Shown one piece after another: positions 9,865 through 20,945 of a DNA stretch of 64,000 nt (position 1 is its first letter; the number at the start of each line of letters is the position of its first letter). The notes beneath the pieces were generated by a model that saw only the letters and a program-made list of their open reading frames with translations, ran no database searches and was not told where the DNA came from. The stretch lies in contig OX465119.1 in NCBI GenBank assembly GCA_949987565.1, forward strand, positions 12,998,578 through 13,062,577, in the 5' to 3' direction. The position numbers were made by a program, and so were the translations under genes. This DNA is from Luidia sarsii (taxonomy: Eukaryota > Echinodermata > Asteroidea > Paxillosida > Luidiidae).

Positions 9865-11786
9865 TTAAAGAAGAATGAAACCCAGAGAAAATAGTTGGCT
9901 TATCTCTTTGGTTGATAAAACCAACCTACAATTACCCATGTGCAACTCACCTACGAGTTTCATAAAGAGGGAAAAATGATGGAATTCGGTGGTCGAATTC
10001 GCGTTCCCTGTACCCGCCATGTTTTCGAAATTCCCGGCAGGTCACTGCGGGGGGTATGATATAATGACGGGCTACCCCCGCATGGGCCCGGACGTATCCC
10101 TACAACATGTGTGTACACAACACATGTATACTGCGTGCAGTTTATATACACTCGCGAGTGTACTGCCAGGCTTTTGGTTGTAACAATGCCAGCGGAAAAA
10201 AAGCTAGGGAAATCTGTCCATGCAGTTCCTAACAAGGCCAAGAGACCTGACTTGTTTGGGAAGTGGGCTGCGGCCATACAAGTAGAAAAATTTCTCAATG
10301 TCGGCTACAAATATAGTCGAAATGACGTGATTTGTAGTGATCACTTCACGGAGGAGGAGTTGGGATCGAGGTTGACTTGCGGGCCAAACTCACCGGCTCG
10401 AAGCCGAGAAATATACTGAAAGAACATGCCGTTCCTTCAGTATTTTCACATCGACCAGCGGTGGCATCACGTTCATCGACAGCTTCACGAATTGCCGCAT
10501 TGGAATCCAGAAAGCTGAGTTAATTTTGATGTTTTTCCTGTATGATACGATCGACTTTTGATGTATGTTTTCGTTTCGGTCCTGGCGTGATTTTTCTCAC
10601 ATGCACGTTCTGCCTAGTCTTTCTCGCAGACCGCTTATCTGTAACTCATGGAGGGTAAACTCCATGAATATATACATGTATTGTACCAATTACCATGGAG
10701 GAAGAAGAGGGGATATACGTACCGTGCCGTATTTTTATTTGTGCTGCAACAAGAACATGGAGCTAGGCCTAATTTACACGTTATCGGAACGCGACTCCAG
10801 TCGCCCGCACTGTTTATTCCCTGGTCGCTGACCGCAACTCCTGTCACCCAGCGCTATTGTGTGCATGACCCCTGACCCCCACTAAACTCCACACAGCTTC
10901 GCTAACGTGTACAAATTCCTCCATGGTACAACTGAAATCTCACCAAAACATCGACCATCTCTTGAATCATTTCTCGTATTTTCCTATTAAAATTACGCGA
11001 GCTGAAACAAAAGCCGGACACAGTGGGCTCCCAGTCATAGTTGTCGGACCTTTATTAAACTCAGCCCCTGGTGTATAAGTTATTTTAGGCCTACTTGTTC
11101 AGCTGTTATAACAGGTCGCCATTCGGCGAAGATCAAGAAAACAGAGAACCAAAATTGCGCAGCGTTTATTTTGTTACAGATACCAACGTAATGTACACGT
11201 GTACAGTAGTACATTACAAGTAGGACACAACGTGTACATTGTACACGTGTACAGTACAGTAGTAGTGTGTACATGTACTGTACATTACATGTAGTACACA
11301 ACGTGTACATTGTACGTGCACTGTACATGTACATGTACATGTACAGTCCGTGCAACGTATGCAATCAGGAAGCCGTGAAAGTGTTTGTAGATCAAGACTA
11401 TACGCAATCCACAAGAATAATTCAAATAATGACCAAAGCGAAAAACAATAAATCTGCAAAGGATTATAAGATTATTTTCTCACACATTGAGGTATAATTC
11501 TTTTTTAAATGTTGATTAATATTTGTAGTTTAAATTAAAATGATTGAACAAGCCTAACTGACCAATCAGACAGGGTCGTCTCCGCCGTGATGTCATACCC
11601 CCGCAGTGACCTTCCGGAAATTTCGAAAGCATGGCGGGTTGAGGGAACGCGAATTCGACCACCGAATTCCATGATTTTTCCCTCTTTATGAAACTCGTAG
11701 GTGAGTTGCACATGGGTAATTGTAGGTTGGTTTTATCAATCAAAGAGATAAGCCAACTATTTTCTCTGGGTTTCATTCTTCTTTAA
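9865..11786. mobile_element. THAP-domain (P-element-like) DNA transposon, non-autonomous
   Basis: A 1.9-kb unit bounded by about 205-bp terminal inverted repeats (9865-10070 and 11580-11786, roughly 95 percent identical by eye). The outer ends are TTAAAGAAGAATGAAACCC. It encloses a broken THAP reading frame just inside the left TIR. THAP DNA-binding domains are found at the N terminus of P-element transposases, so the family assignment follows from domain plus TIR architecture. The catalytic region is absent. About 1 kb of non-coding interior includes palindrome-rich GTACATGTAC sequence at 11190-11345. No clear target duplication was seen. Confidence 0.75.
10158..10523 (+). pseudogene. THAP zinc-finger domain fragment with two frameshifts
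   Basis: The first frame shows the Cys-x4-Cys opening of a THAP domain (CQAFGC, Cys codons at 10164 and 10179). After an A-run at 10195-10202 the similarity continues in another frame, through a Trp-containing helix (GKWAAAI) to the C..H pair in ICSDHF near 10330-10347. It then returns to the original frame for the conserved AVPxxF-type end of the THAP domain (AVPSVF, 10428-10445), with a stop at 10521. Known family role: sequence-specific DNA binding by zinc-coordinating C2CH modules in transposases and host THAP proteins. The shifts compensate one another but leave about 50 codons out of frame, so it is inactive as read, unless these are sequencing errors. No start codon is evident. It lies inside the inverted-repeat element 9865-11786. 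Confidence 0.75.
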
Positions 11787-11872
11787 TATCCTGACGGCTC
11801 TAGATAAAAGAGAGAGAGAGAAACAAACTAAACCATGCGAGGGTCTAACCTATTTACGAGCAACTCGTCATA

Positions 11873-12339
11873 TGTGACCCGGCACAGCGATATGAGGAAT
11901 ATCCCACCAAAACACTTTTCGAGTAAACAACGCCTGAAGTCAAAGTATCTTCTCAATTCGATAAAAAAATCAATGTGTTTTTTTGTATTTTCGGAAAGTT
12001 AATGTATTGGAGGATATTATGTCCAAAGGATTTTTCCAAAATCCATCTCTAAATGTTGAAAAAACAAGGATTTCGGGGGAGTGTTTGTATACTGTTTTCA
12101 TGAAAATGTAAAGTTCCTGCCTTTTTGAATGGCCGCTTTCGAGGAGTTAGAATGGTGCTGCTATATTGTGTCTGGTACCAAATGAACGAGCGAAGTCCCC
12201 TTGTACTATTTACAACAGAGTTCACACGGAAATAATTTTGATATCATTTGAAAGCTAATGGTATACTCTTTCACATCATTAGAAAATCTCAAAATCTCAA
12301 AAGTGGGGGTTATTCCTCATTATGCTGTGCCGGGTCACA
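11873..12339. mobile_element. MITE, TGTGACCCGGCACA family, long form (copy C)
   Basis: 467 bp with the same TIRs as the short form (TGTGACCCGGCACAGC at each end, inverted) and TA on both flanks. The long form has an extra internal segment that includes GAATGGCCGCTTTCGAGGAG and GGTACCAAATGAACGAGCG. It has no open frame. Confidence 0.93.
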
Positions 12340-12579
12340 TATTGGCTCTCATATTGACAAAATCTGCAAAAGTAATCAGCGCAGAAACCCGGCCAACTCC
12401 GAAGCGAGGCAATAACAAAAGGCCCGTGTCCCCAATGAATGTAACCCCCGTCCCAGGCAACCCAGTTGCACGGCACAGTGAGAGCTTGTTGTAGTTGGCT
12501 CAGCGATGAAGCCATGCGAATCTGAAGGGAAAAAAACAGCAACCCAAAACGGCATGCTGGTTTCGAAAGAGTGCCAGAA

Positions 12580-13016
12580 AGGGAGAAGGAAGAGAGAGAG
12601 AAAGAGAGAGAGAGAAAGAGAGAGAGAGAAAGAGAGAGGGAGAGAGGAGGAGAGGTGGAGAGAGAGGGGAGGGGAGGGAGGGAGAGAGAGGGGGAAAGAG
12701 AGGGGGAGAGGAAGAGATGGAGAGAGAGAGAAGAGAGAGAGGGGATGGGAGAGGTGGGAGGGAGAGAGAGAAGGGGAGAGAGAGGCGGAGAGAGAGAGAG
12801 AGAGAGGGGAGGGGAGAGGAGGGAGGGAAGGAGAGAGAGAGAAAGGTGGAGGGAGAGAGGGAAAAAGTGAACAGAGAAAGAGAAGATGAAGATATAGAGA
12901 GACACTCGAAGAGACGGGGTGAGGTTGAGAGGAGAGAGAGAGATGGAGTGGGAGAGAAAGAGAAAGAGAAGAGAGTGATGGTGCGGAGAGCGAGGTGGGG
13001 ATCGGATAAAGAGAGG

Positions 13017-13070
<54 letters not shown>

Positions 13071-13135
13071 AGAGGGAGAGGGGGAGAGAGGGGGGGGGGG
13101 AGAGAAGGAGAGAATGGAGAGAGAGAGAGAGAGAG
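12580..13135. repeat. GA-rich polypurine tract
   Basis: About 550 bp of degenerate GAGAGA/GGGAGA on the + strand with poly-G runs near 13060-13100. Open frames of Arg-Glu on + and Ser-Leu on - are artefacts. Confidence 0.92.
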
Positions 13136-14209
13136 CCAGAGAAAACCAGCAACCTAGATGCTCCTATTTCTGGCCTTACAGAACTTACCCAAGGTCGAGT
13201 ATTGCGTGTTGGCAACTGGTCGTTTCCTCTGGGTCAAACGCAATCGGGTACACAACCTCGATCCGATAGCGAAGAATAAAAAAAAAATCTATTTTACGCT
13301 TGCCAAGTTTTTTTTTGGGGGGTGGGGGGAGGCTTTAGTTTTCTTTTAACAATTTTCCCTTTCTTGGAAGCTTCCTCCCAGGTACGACGTCCGGTTTTAT
13401 TTTCTAGTTTACATTCCGAGGTCTGACGAAGGACCACGTGATTTCTTTTTCATTTAATGAGTGGCAGGGGAAGTTGGAACTATTGCGGCGAACTAACCCG
13501 TGAAGCGCACACTCAGAGGTCATTGACTCCCGGGTTGGCGTACGCCGAGCTGTTTCCGTTTTTCCTATCACGGTTTGGGGGTGCGAACTTTTCTTCTTTT
13601 TGTCAGCAGGCGTTGGTTGGACTTTGTGCATGTCCTGCGGCGGTAGGGATCTGTATGGGTACTGATCCCCGCATCGGTCGTCACCCAGAGACTTCGAGGC
13701 TTAGATTTGAGCGCGTTTGACACCTTCGAATTCAATTTCGGGCCTTCATCATTGCCCCTATCTAACCTAGGAAAACAAATTACGTTCGCCCGCTTGATTG
13801 CGCGCGGTGCATGCATTACAAACGGTCGCTTCTGCATTAGGTACGAAGACGATGTTACCTTGCAGGAAAATGAAAATGTCTTGGGACAACGGCCAAATTT
13901 GGGACCGATTTAGGCGAGTTGTGGGGGTTCTGGTGTTCAGGGGATATGGGTACATATTAGATTAACTTTCTGTGATGGGGGATCTGTGTACAACTGCTAA
14001 GTTGGCTGAAGGTTTGAAAAAAAAACCTGAACGAATATCGAAGGACGCTGGATGGACCTAAGTTCAGAGAACTTCTTTTGGATTCTGCCAAACCGCAATT
14101 TTTTTTTTTTCCACAGAAGACAACGCATACACAGAACTACTGTACATCATTATGGAAGTGTCGAGAGGAATGGATTAAGAGCTGAACGGCTGGAATAAGG
14201 GGTGCTTAC
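13136..14209. other. No recognisable feature
   Basis: About 1.07 kb of mixed sequence. Short open frames (under 90 codons) show no recognisable family. Confidence 0.4.
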
Positions 14210-14830
14210 TCGGGCCTAGGCTCAGGGTCGGGTTGAGGGTACCGGTAGAGCTTTAGCCAACGGCCTAGGGTCAGGCTCGGATCAGGCTTGGACTCGGGTT
14301 CAAATAGGCTATGGCTTAAACTTCAGCTCAGGCTCATGCTCAGGCTCAGGGTCACGCCTAAGGTCAGGTCATAGAGCTCTATAAATAAACTAGAGCGCGC
14401 ACTCCCCTATCAACGCGCGGTACGAACGTGTGCCGACACGGACGCGCATCCGCCATTACCAAAGAGGTCAACTTCAGCTCAAAGTGCCCGGATGTCAGTA
14501 GCAATCGCGCGTAATATGAATGGGGAAAGGTATAGCCGAAAGGTTGTGAATGCGGAAACTAAAATGTTATAGAAATGGCTTTTAGTAATGAAAGGATAGG
14601 CCATCAATACGTCAAGGATTGGCGAATTTTGATGTCCTACTTTAGCTTTCTTTTGTAAAAATTGGGATTAGTTTGCCGTGGTTTGCCCCATAGAGATCCA
14701 TGCATTTGCACCTCTTTGGTAATGGCGTCGCAGTCCCCTTGTCGGCACGCGTCACGCGATGAGTGCGCACTCTAGTTTATTTATAGAGCTCTATGGGATA
14801 TGGGTCAGGCTCGACTTCAGGGTCAGGGTC
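14210..14830. repeat. Degenerate GGCTCAGG-type repeat, split by a MITE
   Basis: Irregular units such as GGCTCAGGCTCATG and GGGTCAGG run from about 14212 to 14369 and resume at 14800-14830. The 14370-14795 MITE sits between the two parts and evidently inserted into this older repeat. Confidence 0.6.
14370..14795. mobile_element. 426-bp MITE with about 34-bp TIRs
   Basis: The left end CATAGAGCTCTATAAATAAA is the exact inverse of the right end. The TIR continues through CTAGAGCGCGCACTC with one mismatch. A second inner inverted match (CCATTACCAAAGAGG / CCTCTTTGGTAATGG) lies further in. The termini themselves include the palindrome AGAGCTCT. It has no coding capacity, and no other copy was seen in the window. 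Confidence 0.85.
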
Positions 14831-15420
14831 AAAAATGATTGTGGACCGCCATCGTTGAACCCGGGGCCTCGTTTATTTGTAGTTGGAAATAGAGTATGCC
14901 CCTATAGGCCTAAGTATTGCAAAACCGCTCCCAAAGGCTGCCTTTTTGTCATACGTCAAATTTAGACAAAATGATGTGAGGAATGGAACTCTAGATTTAG
15001 ACGTTGTGCAGGTCACGTATACAACGGCTTTCAACACTTCCGTGTACAAACATCACGGTATATACCGTAATGATTCTGATGACAGCGACCATTAGGTCTA
15101 CCACAGACTAAAAATAAAGGGGGGGGGTCCACGATCCACCAACGTGCACGCGGGTCGGCGTCACGCACACGTACGTAAAGTTACTTGCCAGGGTGTGACA
15201 GTCTAAAATGGGTGGCATGATAAAATGGGTGGGCTGCCATATATGGGCAATCAGGTTAGCGTAAAGGGCGCCCGCACGCGCTCGGTTCACCCACCCATCT
15301 TAGCACGCCGCCTATTTCGCCTATTTCAGCAGGTTGTCACTACGTGCTCAGATGGGTGGTGACGTCACCCACCCATTTTAGCACGGCCACCCACTTCAGA
15401 TCGTGACACAGGGACTGGCT
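14831..15420. other. No recognisable gene
   Basis: Spacer containing several related short motifs (GGGTGGC/CACCCACCCATTTTAGCACG, about 15200-15400) that look like decayed repeat units. No coding frame is supported. Confidence 0.35.
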
Positions 15421-15530
15421 AAGGCCGTGTACGAAACGGGCTTCCAGAGCTACGGCTAGGGCTATTGTCTTCGCATCTCCGTGTATTTCCAATAGGGGCA
15501 AGACCTAGACCTAGCCCTTGGCGCCCGTTT
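15421..15530. mobile_element. 128-bp MITE family, 3'-damaged copy
   Basis: Begins AGGCCGTGTACGAAACGGGC and shares TTCGCATCTCCGTGTATTTC with the intact element at 4771-4898. Only the start of the right TIR (GCCCGTTTCGG) remains. Confidence 0.8.
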
Positions 15531-16478
15531 CGGGCTAATAACCTCACGGCGGACGCGGCGCTCCGTACGCGTAGCCGACGCGGAGAGAGCGCGCCCAGCA
15601 TCGAAGGCGCGCGTCTCATTGGCACCACGCCGAAAACGCCGGCGTCCAATCCTTTATTTTCTTTTCTTTTTCAAGGTCGATGACAACAAGAAGCTTGGGG
15701 AGTGGACGGTGCTCTACGAGCTACGGGCACGCCCGCCGAAAAAAAATAAATAAGGAGCGGGCGAGTGGGCAAACGGGTAGGCTATGCGTAAACAACGGAG
15801 GGACAGTGGCGTCATTTTACGAAGACAACGGAAACTGCTGACGACATTCCGTTTTGTATGACCGACTTTAATACGATGCAGGGTGGTGTGTTTTGGTGGG
15901 TTTTTGTTTCTCCCCCTTCTAAGCCCTGCGATTCTTGCGGGGCGACTTTGCCCAGCTTAGCGTGATGGATGGGGGGTGTTGGCCCCGTTTGAATGTCTCC
16001 CTAAAAAAATGTTGTTGTCAACACGTTTGGGGGGTGGGAAGACTGAGGGGGTTAAGAATGGGTGTGTGAGGTGTGAGGTGGGGCGGGGGCTCCTCGGTTA
16101 TTAGCCGGAGAGGAGGGAGGGATGGAGAGAGGGGGGGGGGGTCAGTCTAACCTCGGGCCGTGAGTCAGGCAGGAAACCAAGATTGCTTAGGGGTGTGTGT
16201 GTATATATACACACACTCACCCATAATCGTTAACCCCCATCCTCCCCTTTCCCCCCACCTCCTCGCGTCCCTCCCCGACGTCAACGCGATAACGAGGAAC
16301 TTGAAGAGGAAAACACGGCAGTTCCTCTATCTGTCGGTGGAATGAACTATGTATACGTGCATACGTATGAAGCTCAATCCCCGAATAGAATCCCACACGT
16401 TTCAATGGGCGATTTTTGTTGGCCACGGCGGAGCTAACTGTTTCCCTGCAAAATGAACGAAACGCTGTAAGAATGTCG
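15531..16478. other. GC-rich patch, then no recognisable feature
   Basis: 15540-15620 is CpG-rich, but no exon, splice signal or promoter element could be tied to it. The remainder is spacer with a poly-G run near 16131 and a short palindromic GTGTGTATATATACACAC near 16194-16213. Confidence 0.35.
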
Positions 16479-16968
16479 CCTACCCCTACCCCCTATCCCC
16501 TACCCGCTATCCCTACCCCCTATCCCTACCCCTACCCTACCCCCTACCCCTACCCCCTATCCCTACCCCCTAACCCTAACCCTAACCCTAACCCTAACCC
16601 TAACCCTACCCCCTACCCCTACCCCTACCCCTACCCCCTATCCCTACCCCCTACCCCTACCCCCTATCCCTACCCCTACCCCTACCCCCTATCCCTACCC
16701 CCTACCCCCTACCCCTACCCCCTACCCCTACCCCCTATCCCTACCCCTACCCCTACCCCCTATCCCTACCCCCTACCCCCTACCCCTACCCCCTACCCCT
16801 ACCCCCTATCCCTACCCCTACCCCTACCCCCTATCCCTACCCCTACCCCTACCCCCTATCCCTACCCCCTATCCCTACCCCTACCCCACCCCCTACCCCT
16901 ACCCCTACCCCTACCCCTACCCCCTACCCCTACCCCCTACCCCCTACCCCCTACCCCCTACCCCCTAA
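16479..16968. repeat. Interstitial telomere-like CCCTA/CCCTAA array
   Basis: About 490 bp of CCCCTA, CCCTA and CCCTAT variants, with about six perfect TAACCC units at 16571-16607 (complement of the metazoan telomere repeat TTAGGG). Flanks on both sides are ordinary internal sequence, so this is an internal array, not a chromosome end. The open frame of Pro-Tyr repeats is an artefact. Confidence 0.95.
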
Positions 16969-17144
16969 TTGAAGATACAATAAAATATTGAGCTTCATAC
17001 GTCGGTCTATATATATCTCGAACTGGTGGAATCCATTATAGTCGAGTATAGGTGGATAATTGGATCATTTTCAAGTTTCATACTATAAAGGTATAAGGCG
17101 AGCCTTGTCCATTAGCTCGTGCGTGGCACACGGGAACGCCAATA

Positions 17145-17611
17145 TGTGACCCGGCACAGCATAACGAGGAATGACCTCCACTTTTGTGATTTGAGATTTT
17201 CTAATGATGTGAAAGAGTATACCAATAGCTTTCAAATAATATCAACATTATTTCCGTGTGAACTGTGTTGTAATTAGTACAAGGGGATTTCGCTCGTTCA
17301 TTTGGTACCAGACACAATATAGCAGCACCATTCTAACTCCTCGAAAGCGGCCATTCAAAAAGGCAGGAACTTTACATTTTCATGAAAACAGTACACAAAC
17401 ACTCCACTGAAATCCTTGTTTCTTCAACATTTAGAGACGGATTTCGGAAAAATCCTTTGGACATAATATCCTCCAATACATTAACTTTCCGAAAATACAA
17501 AAAAAAAATTGATATTTTTTTATCGAATTGATAAGATATTTTGACTTCAGGCGTTGTTTACTCGAAAAGTGTTTTGGTGGGATATTCCTCATATCGCTGT
17601 GCCGGGTCACA
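17145..17611. mobile_element. MITE, TGTGACCCGGCACA family, long form (copy D)
   Basis: 467 bp with TIRs TGTGACCCGGCACAGC at both ends and TA on each flank, inverted relative to copy C. Together with the following segment (to 18064) it is duplicated in inverse orientation at 37229-38205. This copy therefore probably moved by segmental duplication and not as an independent insertion. Confidence 0.92.
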
Positions 17612-18064
17612 TATGTCTCTCAGGTACCCCCTCCACGGACGTCGCGTGGACCGTACCAGAGTTCGAGTCGCGGCATTTCCTCATGACCTGTCATTGAACG
17701 GGGGACACTTTGAGAAGAAGAGAATGTGAGGGTAAAATAAAACGCACTAAAGATTGGTGCGATGTTAGCTAATGGAATGCGGATTACTCCTCTAGGTGTT
17801 TTTTTATGTCGAGGTTTTTTTATGTCGATTGACTCGGCAAAGACTGGCGTACTATTCTGGCAAGGCTGTCATAATAATAATAATAACGGTTTGATGGTGA
17901 GAGCGCTGGTACGCAGAACCAGAGGTCTCGGGTTCAAGTCCCGGTTCTGTCAAAGTTTTCTATGCCATGATTTTTTTTTTTTTCAAAAGTGGAATGTAAT
18001 GCTGTTTCTTTTGTAACTTTTTCCTTTTATGTGCGTGTCGTTCCGCCAGTGAGAAAGTGAGAAA
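17612..18064. repeat. Inverted segmental duplicate of 37229-37736
   Basis: Starts GTCTCTCAGGTACCCCCTCC and matches the reverse complement of 37229-37736 almost throughout. Matches include the tRNA-like block and the end at GTGCGTGTCGTTCCGCCAG. This copy lacks about 60 bp that the partner has near 37480-37545. Confidence 0.88.
17891..17952 (+). repeat. tRNA-like (SINE-type) sequence, 5' part lost
   Basis: Contains an A-box-like TGGTGAGAGCGC, an anticodon-arm-like CTGGT/ACCAG stem, and a perfect B box, GGTTCAAGTCC. The 5' acceptor and D-arm bases are missing compared with the partner copy at 37342-37412. It is followed 20 bp later by a T-run. It is likely a SINE head or a tRNA pseudogene; the base before the anticodon position is not U. 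Confidence 0.65.
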
Positions 18065-18069
18065 CCAGT

Positions 18070-18346
18070 CTAACTCTCGAAAGCGGCCACTCAAAAAGGC
18101 AGGAACTTTATATTTTCATGAAAACAGTACACAAACACTCCCCCGAAATCCTCGGTTTTTTTTCAACATTTAGAGACGGATTTAGGAAAAATCCTTTAGA
18201 CATAATATCCTCCAATACGTTAACTTTCCGAAAAAAAAAAAAAAAATGATTTTTTAATCGAATTGAGAAGATACTTTGACTTCAGGCATTGTTTACTCGG
18301 AAAGTTTTTTGGTGGGATATTCCTCATGTCGCTGTGCCGGGTCACA
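18070..18346. mobile_element. MITE, TGTGACCCGGCACA family, truncated long form (copy E)
   Basis: Right part only: it begins at CTCTCGAAAGCGGCC, the internal segment of the long form, and ends GCTGTGCCGGGTCACA. The left half is absent. It directly abuts the end of the duplicated segment. Confidence 0.88.
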
Positions 18347-18355
18347 TTATGTCCC

Positions 18356-18690
18356 ATCTATAGCCATCCTCTCCCTCCCTCGCCTCCTTCCTCTCCCTCC
18401 TCTTCCTACCCTCGGCTCCCTCCCATCCCTTCCCTCGCCTCCCCTCCATCCTCTCCCTCCCTCGCCCCCTTCCTCTCCTTCCCCTCGCCTCGCTTCGCCT
18501 CGCCTCCCTCCTCTCCCTCGCCTTCTTCCTCTCCCTCCTCTCCCTACCCTCGCCTCCCTCCCATCCTCTCCCTCCCTCGCCTCCCTCCTCTCCTTCCCCT
18601 CGCCTCGCTTCGCCTCGCCTCCCCTTGCCTCCCTCCTCTCCCTCGCCTTCCTCCTCTCCCTCCCCTCCACTCCCCTCTCCTACCCTCCCT
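18356..18690. repeat. CT-rich CCCTCGCCTCC repeat
   Basis: Polypyrimidine tract with recurring CTCGCCTC and CTTCCTCTCC units on the + strand. Long open frames on both strands are artefacts. Confidence 0.9.
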
Positions 18691-19433
18691 CGTAAACAGA
18701 TAAACCGCCGGCAAACACGCGCATACCATGGAGTAATTACCTTCCTTCCTCCATAATGCGCAGACCAGTGTGACATACCCGCACATGAATTTTAACGATC
18801 CACTTGTTCGTAGGCCCGCATCACGTATACGGCAGTAATGTACACATTAATGATCCGGTACTATAATGATGGCCATGCTAATTATACACTTTTTTCTATT
18901 TCTTTTTGGAGGAAGGGATCTGTGGCAAGGCCATGTCAAAGTGGGCCCGGGAAACAAATCCTGGTACACGCCACATAATTCGAAGGACACTCACATTCGA
19001 CGTGATGCTGAGCATGGACGAGTCGACCCAAAACACGAACAGATTCAGGAAGATGTAACTTGGACAAGCTCCCCGACCAATGGCGTGCCAAGGTTTTGGT
19101 GCGTGAGGAGTGCACGTCTTGCACGCATGCGCGAAATAGCAGTTTATTTTTTTCTACATGTATTTGTTTTTTGTGTGTCTGGGGGAGGGGCGTGGATTGG
19201 GTGGGGGGTAGTGCATTCACCCGCTTCAGTACGTGTAACCGTTGCATCCGGAATTTGTAAATCATTTTGCTATCCACGACTATAGGAACAGAAAAAAAGT
19301 GAAACCAGAGATGGGATCAGCGTCCAGAATAATTAAGTTCGAAAGAGCATTGCTTTGTGTGCGTCATACGTCCCAACCCGTATACTGACGAAAAAGGTGG
19401 AGAAATATATGGACCGAAATTTTGTTTACCAAC
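18691..19433. other. No recognisable feature
   Basis: Unassigned spacer. The 139-codon + strand frame here shows no recognisable domain and low-complexity ends, so it is not called as a gene. Confidence 0.4.
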
Positions 19434-19932
19434 GGTAACATTATGCCTTTTGGTAACCTTAGGCATATTGGTAACATTATGTCTATTGGTAACATTATGT
19501 CTATTGGTAACATTATGTCTATTGGTAACATTATGTCTATTGGTAACATTATGTCTATTGGTAACCTTAGGCATATTGGTAACATTATGTCTATTGGTAA
19601 CATTATGTCTATTGGTAACATTATGTCTATTGGTAACATTAGGCCTATTGTTAACATTAGGCCTTTGGTAACATTAGTCCTATTGGTAACATTAGGCCTA
19701 TTGGTAACATTAGGCCTATTGGTAAGATTAGGCCTATTGTTAACATTAGGCCCATTGGTAACATTATGCCTATTGGTAACATTAGGCCTATTGGTAACAT
19801 TAGGCCTATTGGTAACATTAGGCCTATTGTAATAACATTAGGCCTATTGTTAACATTAGGCCTATTGGTAACATTAGGCCTATTGGTAACATTAGGCCTA
19901 TTGGTAACATTAGGCCTAATGGTAACATTAGG
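19434..19932. repeat. 18-bp satellite, GGTAACATTAGGCCTATT
   Basis: About 28 units of 18 bp. The first half is dominated by a subtype with ATTATGTCTATT, the second half by ATTAGGCCTATT. Gly-Asn-Ile and Val-Thr-Leu open frames are artefacts of the period (6 codons). There is a gradual switch of subtype near 19640. Confidence 0.96.
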
Positions 19933-19968
19933 CTTCGGAGCCGAAGCCTCAGCCGGGTTTTGAACAGA

Positions 19969-20050
19969 GCCCAGAGCTAGGTCTAGGTCTTGCCTCTATT
20001 GGAAATACACGGATATGCGAAGAAAATAGCCCTAGCCCTAGCCCTAGTCT
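19969..20050. mobile_element. 128-bp MITE family, inverted internal fragment
   Basis: Reverse complement of the interior of 4771-4898 and 15421-15530 (GGAAATACACGGATATGCGA). Both TIRs are absent. Confidence 0.7.
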
Positions 20051-20159
20051 TACCCTTCCCGCATGCCGTCCAGGCAGCAGGGGAAGGGGGTCAAAGCCGG
20101 TGGAATCCGCCTGACCACAATAAATCAGAGAGAAATGAGGAGATGATTAATTAAAATGG

Positions 20160-20945
20160 CCTCTCGCTCTCTCTCCCCCTCTCTCTCTCTCTTCCACAGA
20201 GATATCTCGCACTGCGTGCCGTGCGCTAAACTGTGGGCTGACCTTGACGAGACCCAGTGATCGAAGACAGTTCGATATCTCGCCACGCACACCAGGCGAA
20301 CCTGTGCACGCGATCATTCAACGGCTGGTGAAACGCACACACACACACACACCAACCGGCTGTTACGTCCCGTCCTTTGATACTGCCTCCTCTTTTCTTC
20401 TCTCGCCCCTGTCTCTTCCTCCCTCCCTCGACCCCAACTCTCTCTCTCTCCATCTCCATCTCCGCTTCACCTCTCTCCGTGTCCTCCTCTCCCTCTCTTG
20501 CTCTGTCTCCCTCCATCGGCCTGTCTGCCTCCCTCCTACATCTCTCCTCTCTCCGTGTCCTCTCCTCTCTCTCCCTCTCTCTGTCCATCTCTCCCCTTCT
20601 TTCTCTCTCTCTATCCCGTCCCCTCTCTCTACCCCACTCTCTCCCCCTCTTCCTCTCCACTCTCCCCCTCTCTCTATCCCCTCCTCACTCTCTTCATCTC
20701 TCTCTTCATCTCTCTCCCCATTTCTCTCTCTCTCTTCATCGCTCTCTCCCTCTCTCTCTCCCTCCCTCTCCCTCTCTTCATCTCTCTTTCTCTTCATCTC
20801 TCTCTCTTCATCTCTCTCTCTCCCCTCTCTTTCTTCATCTGTCTCCACTCTCCCTCCTTCTCTCTCCCCCTCTCTTCCTCTCGCCATCTCTCCCCTCCTC
20901 TATCTCTCCCTCTCTCCTCTCTCCCTCACTCTCTCTCCAACCTTC
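20160..20945. repeat. CT-rich polypyrimidine tracts
   Basis: A short CT run (20160-20200), a unique stretch with (CA)n at about 20335-20353, then a long degenerate CTCTCTC/CTTCATCTCT tract (20380-20945). Ser-Leu-rich + frames and Glu-Arg-rich - frames are artefacts. Confidence 0.9.

Noticed and set aside
16479..16968. True telomere or contig end
   Set aside because: Ordinary internal sequence continues on both sides and most units are not canonical.
18866..19285. A 139-codon + strand open frame as a small gene
   Set aside because: No recognisable domain, ends in low-complexity sequence, no splice or promoter context, and an overlapping minus frame of similar length.
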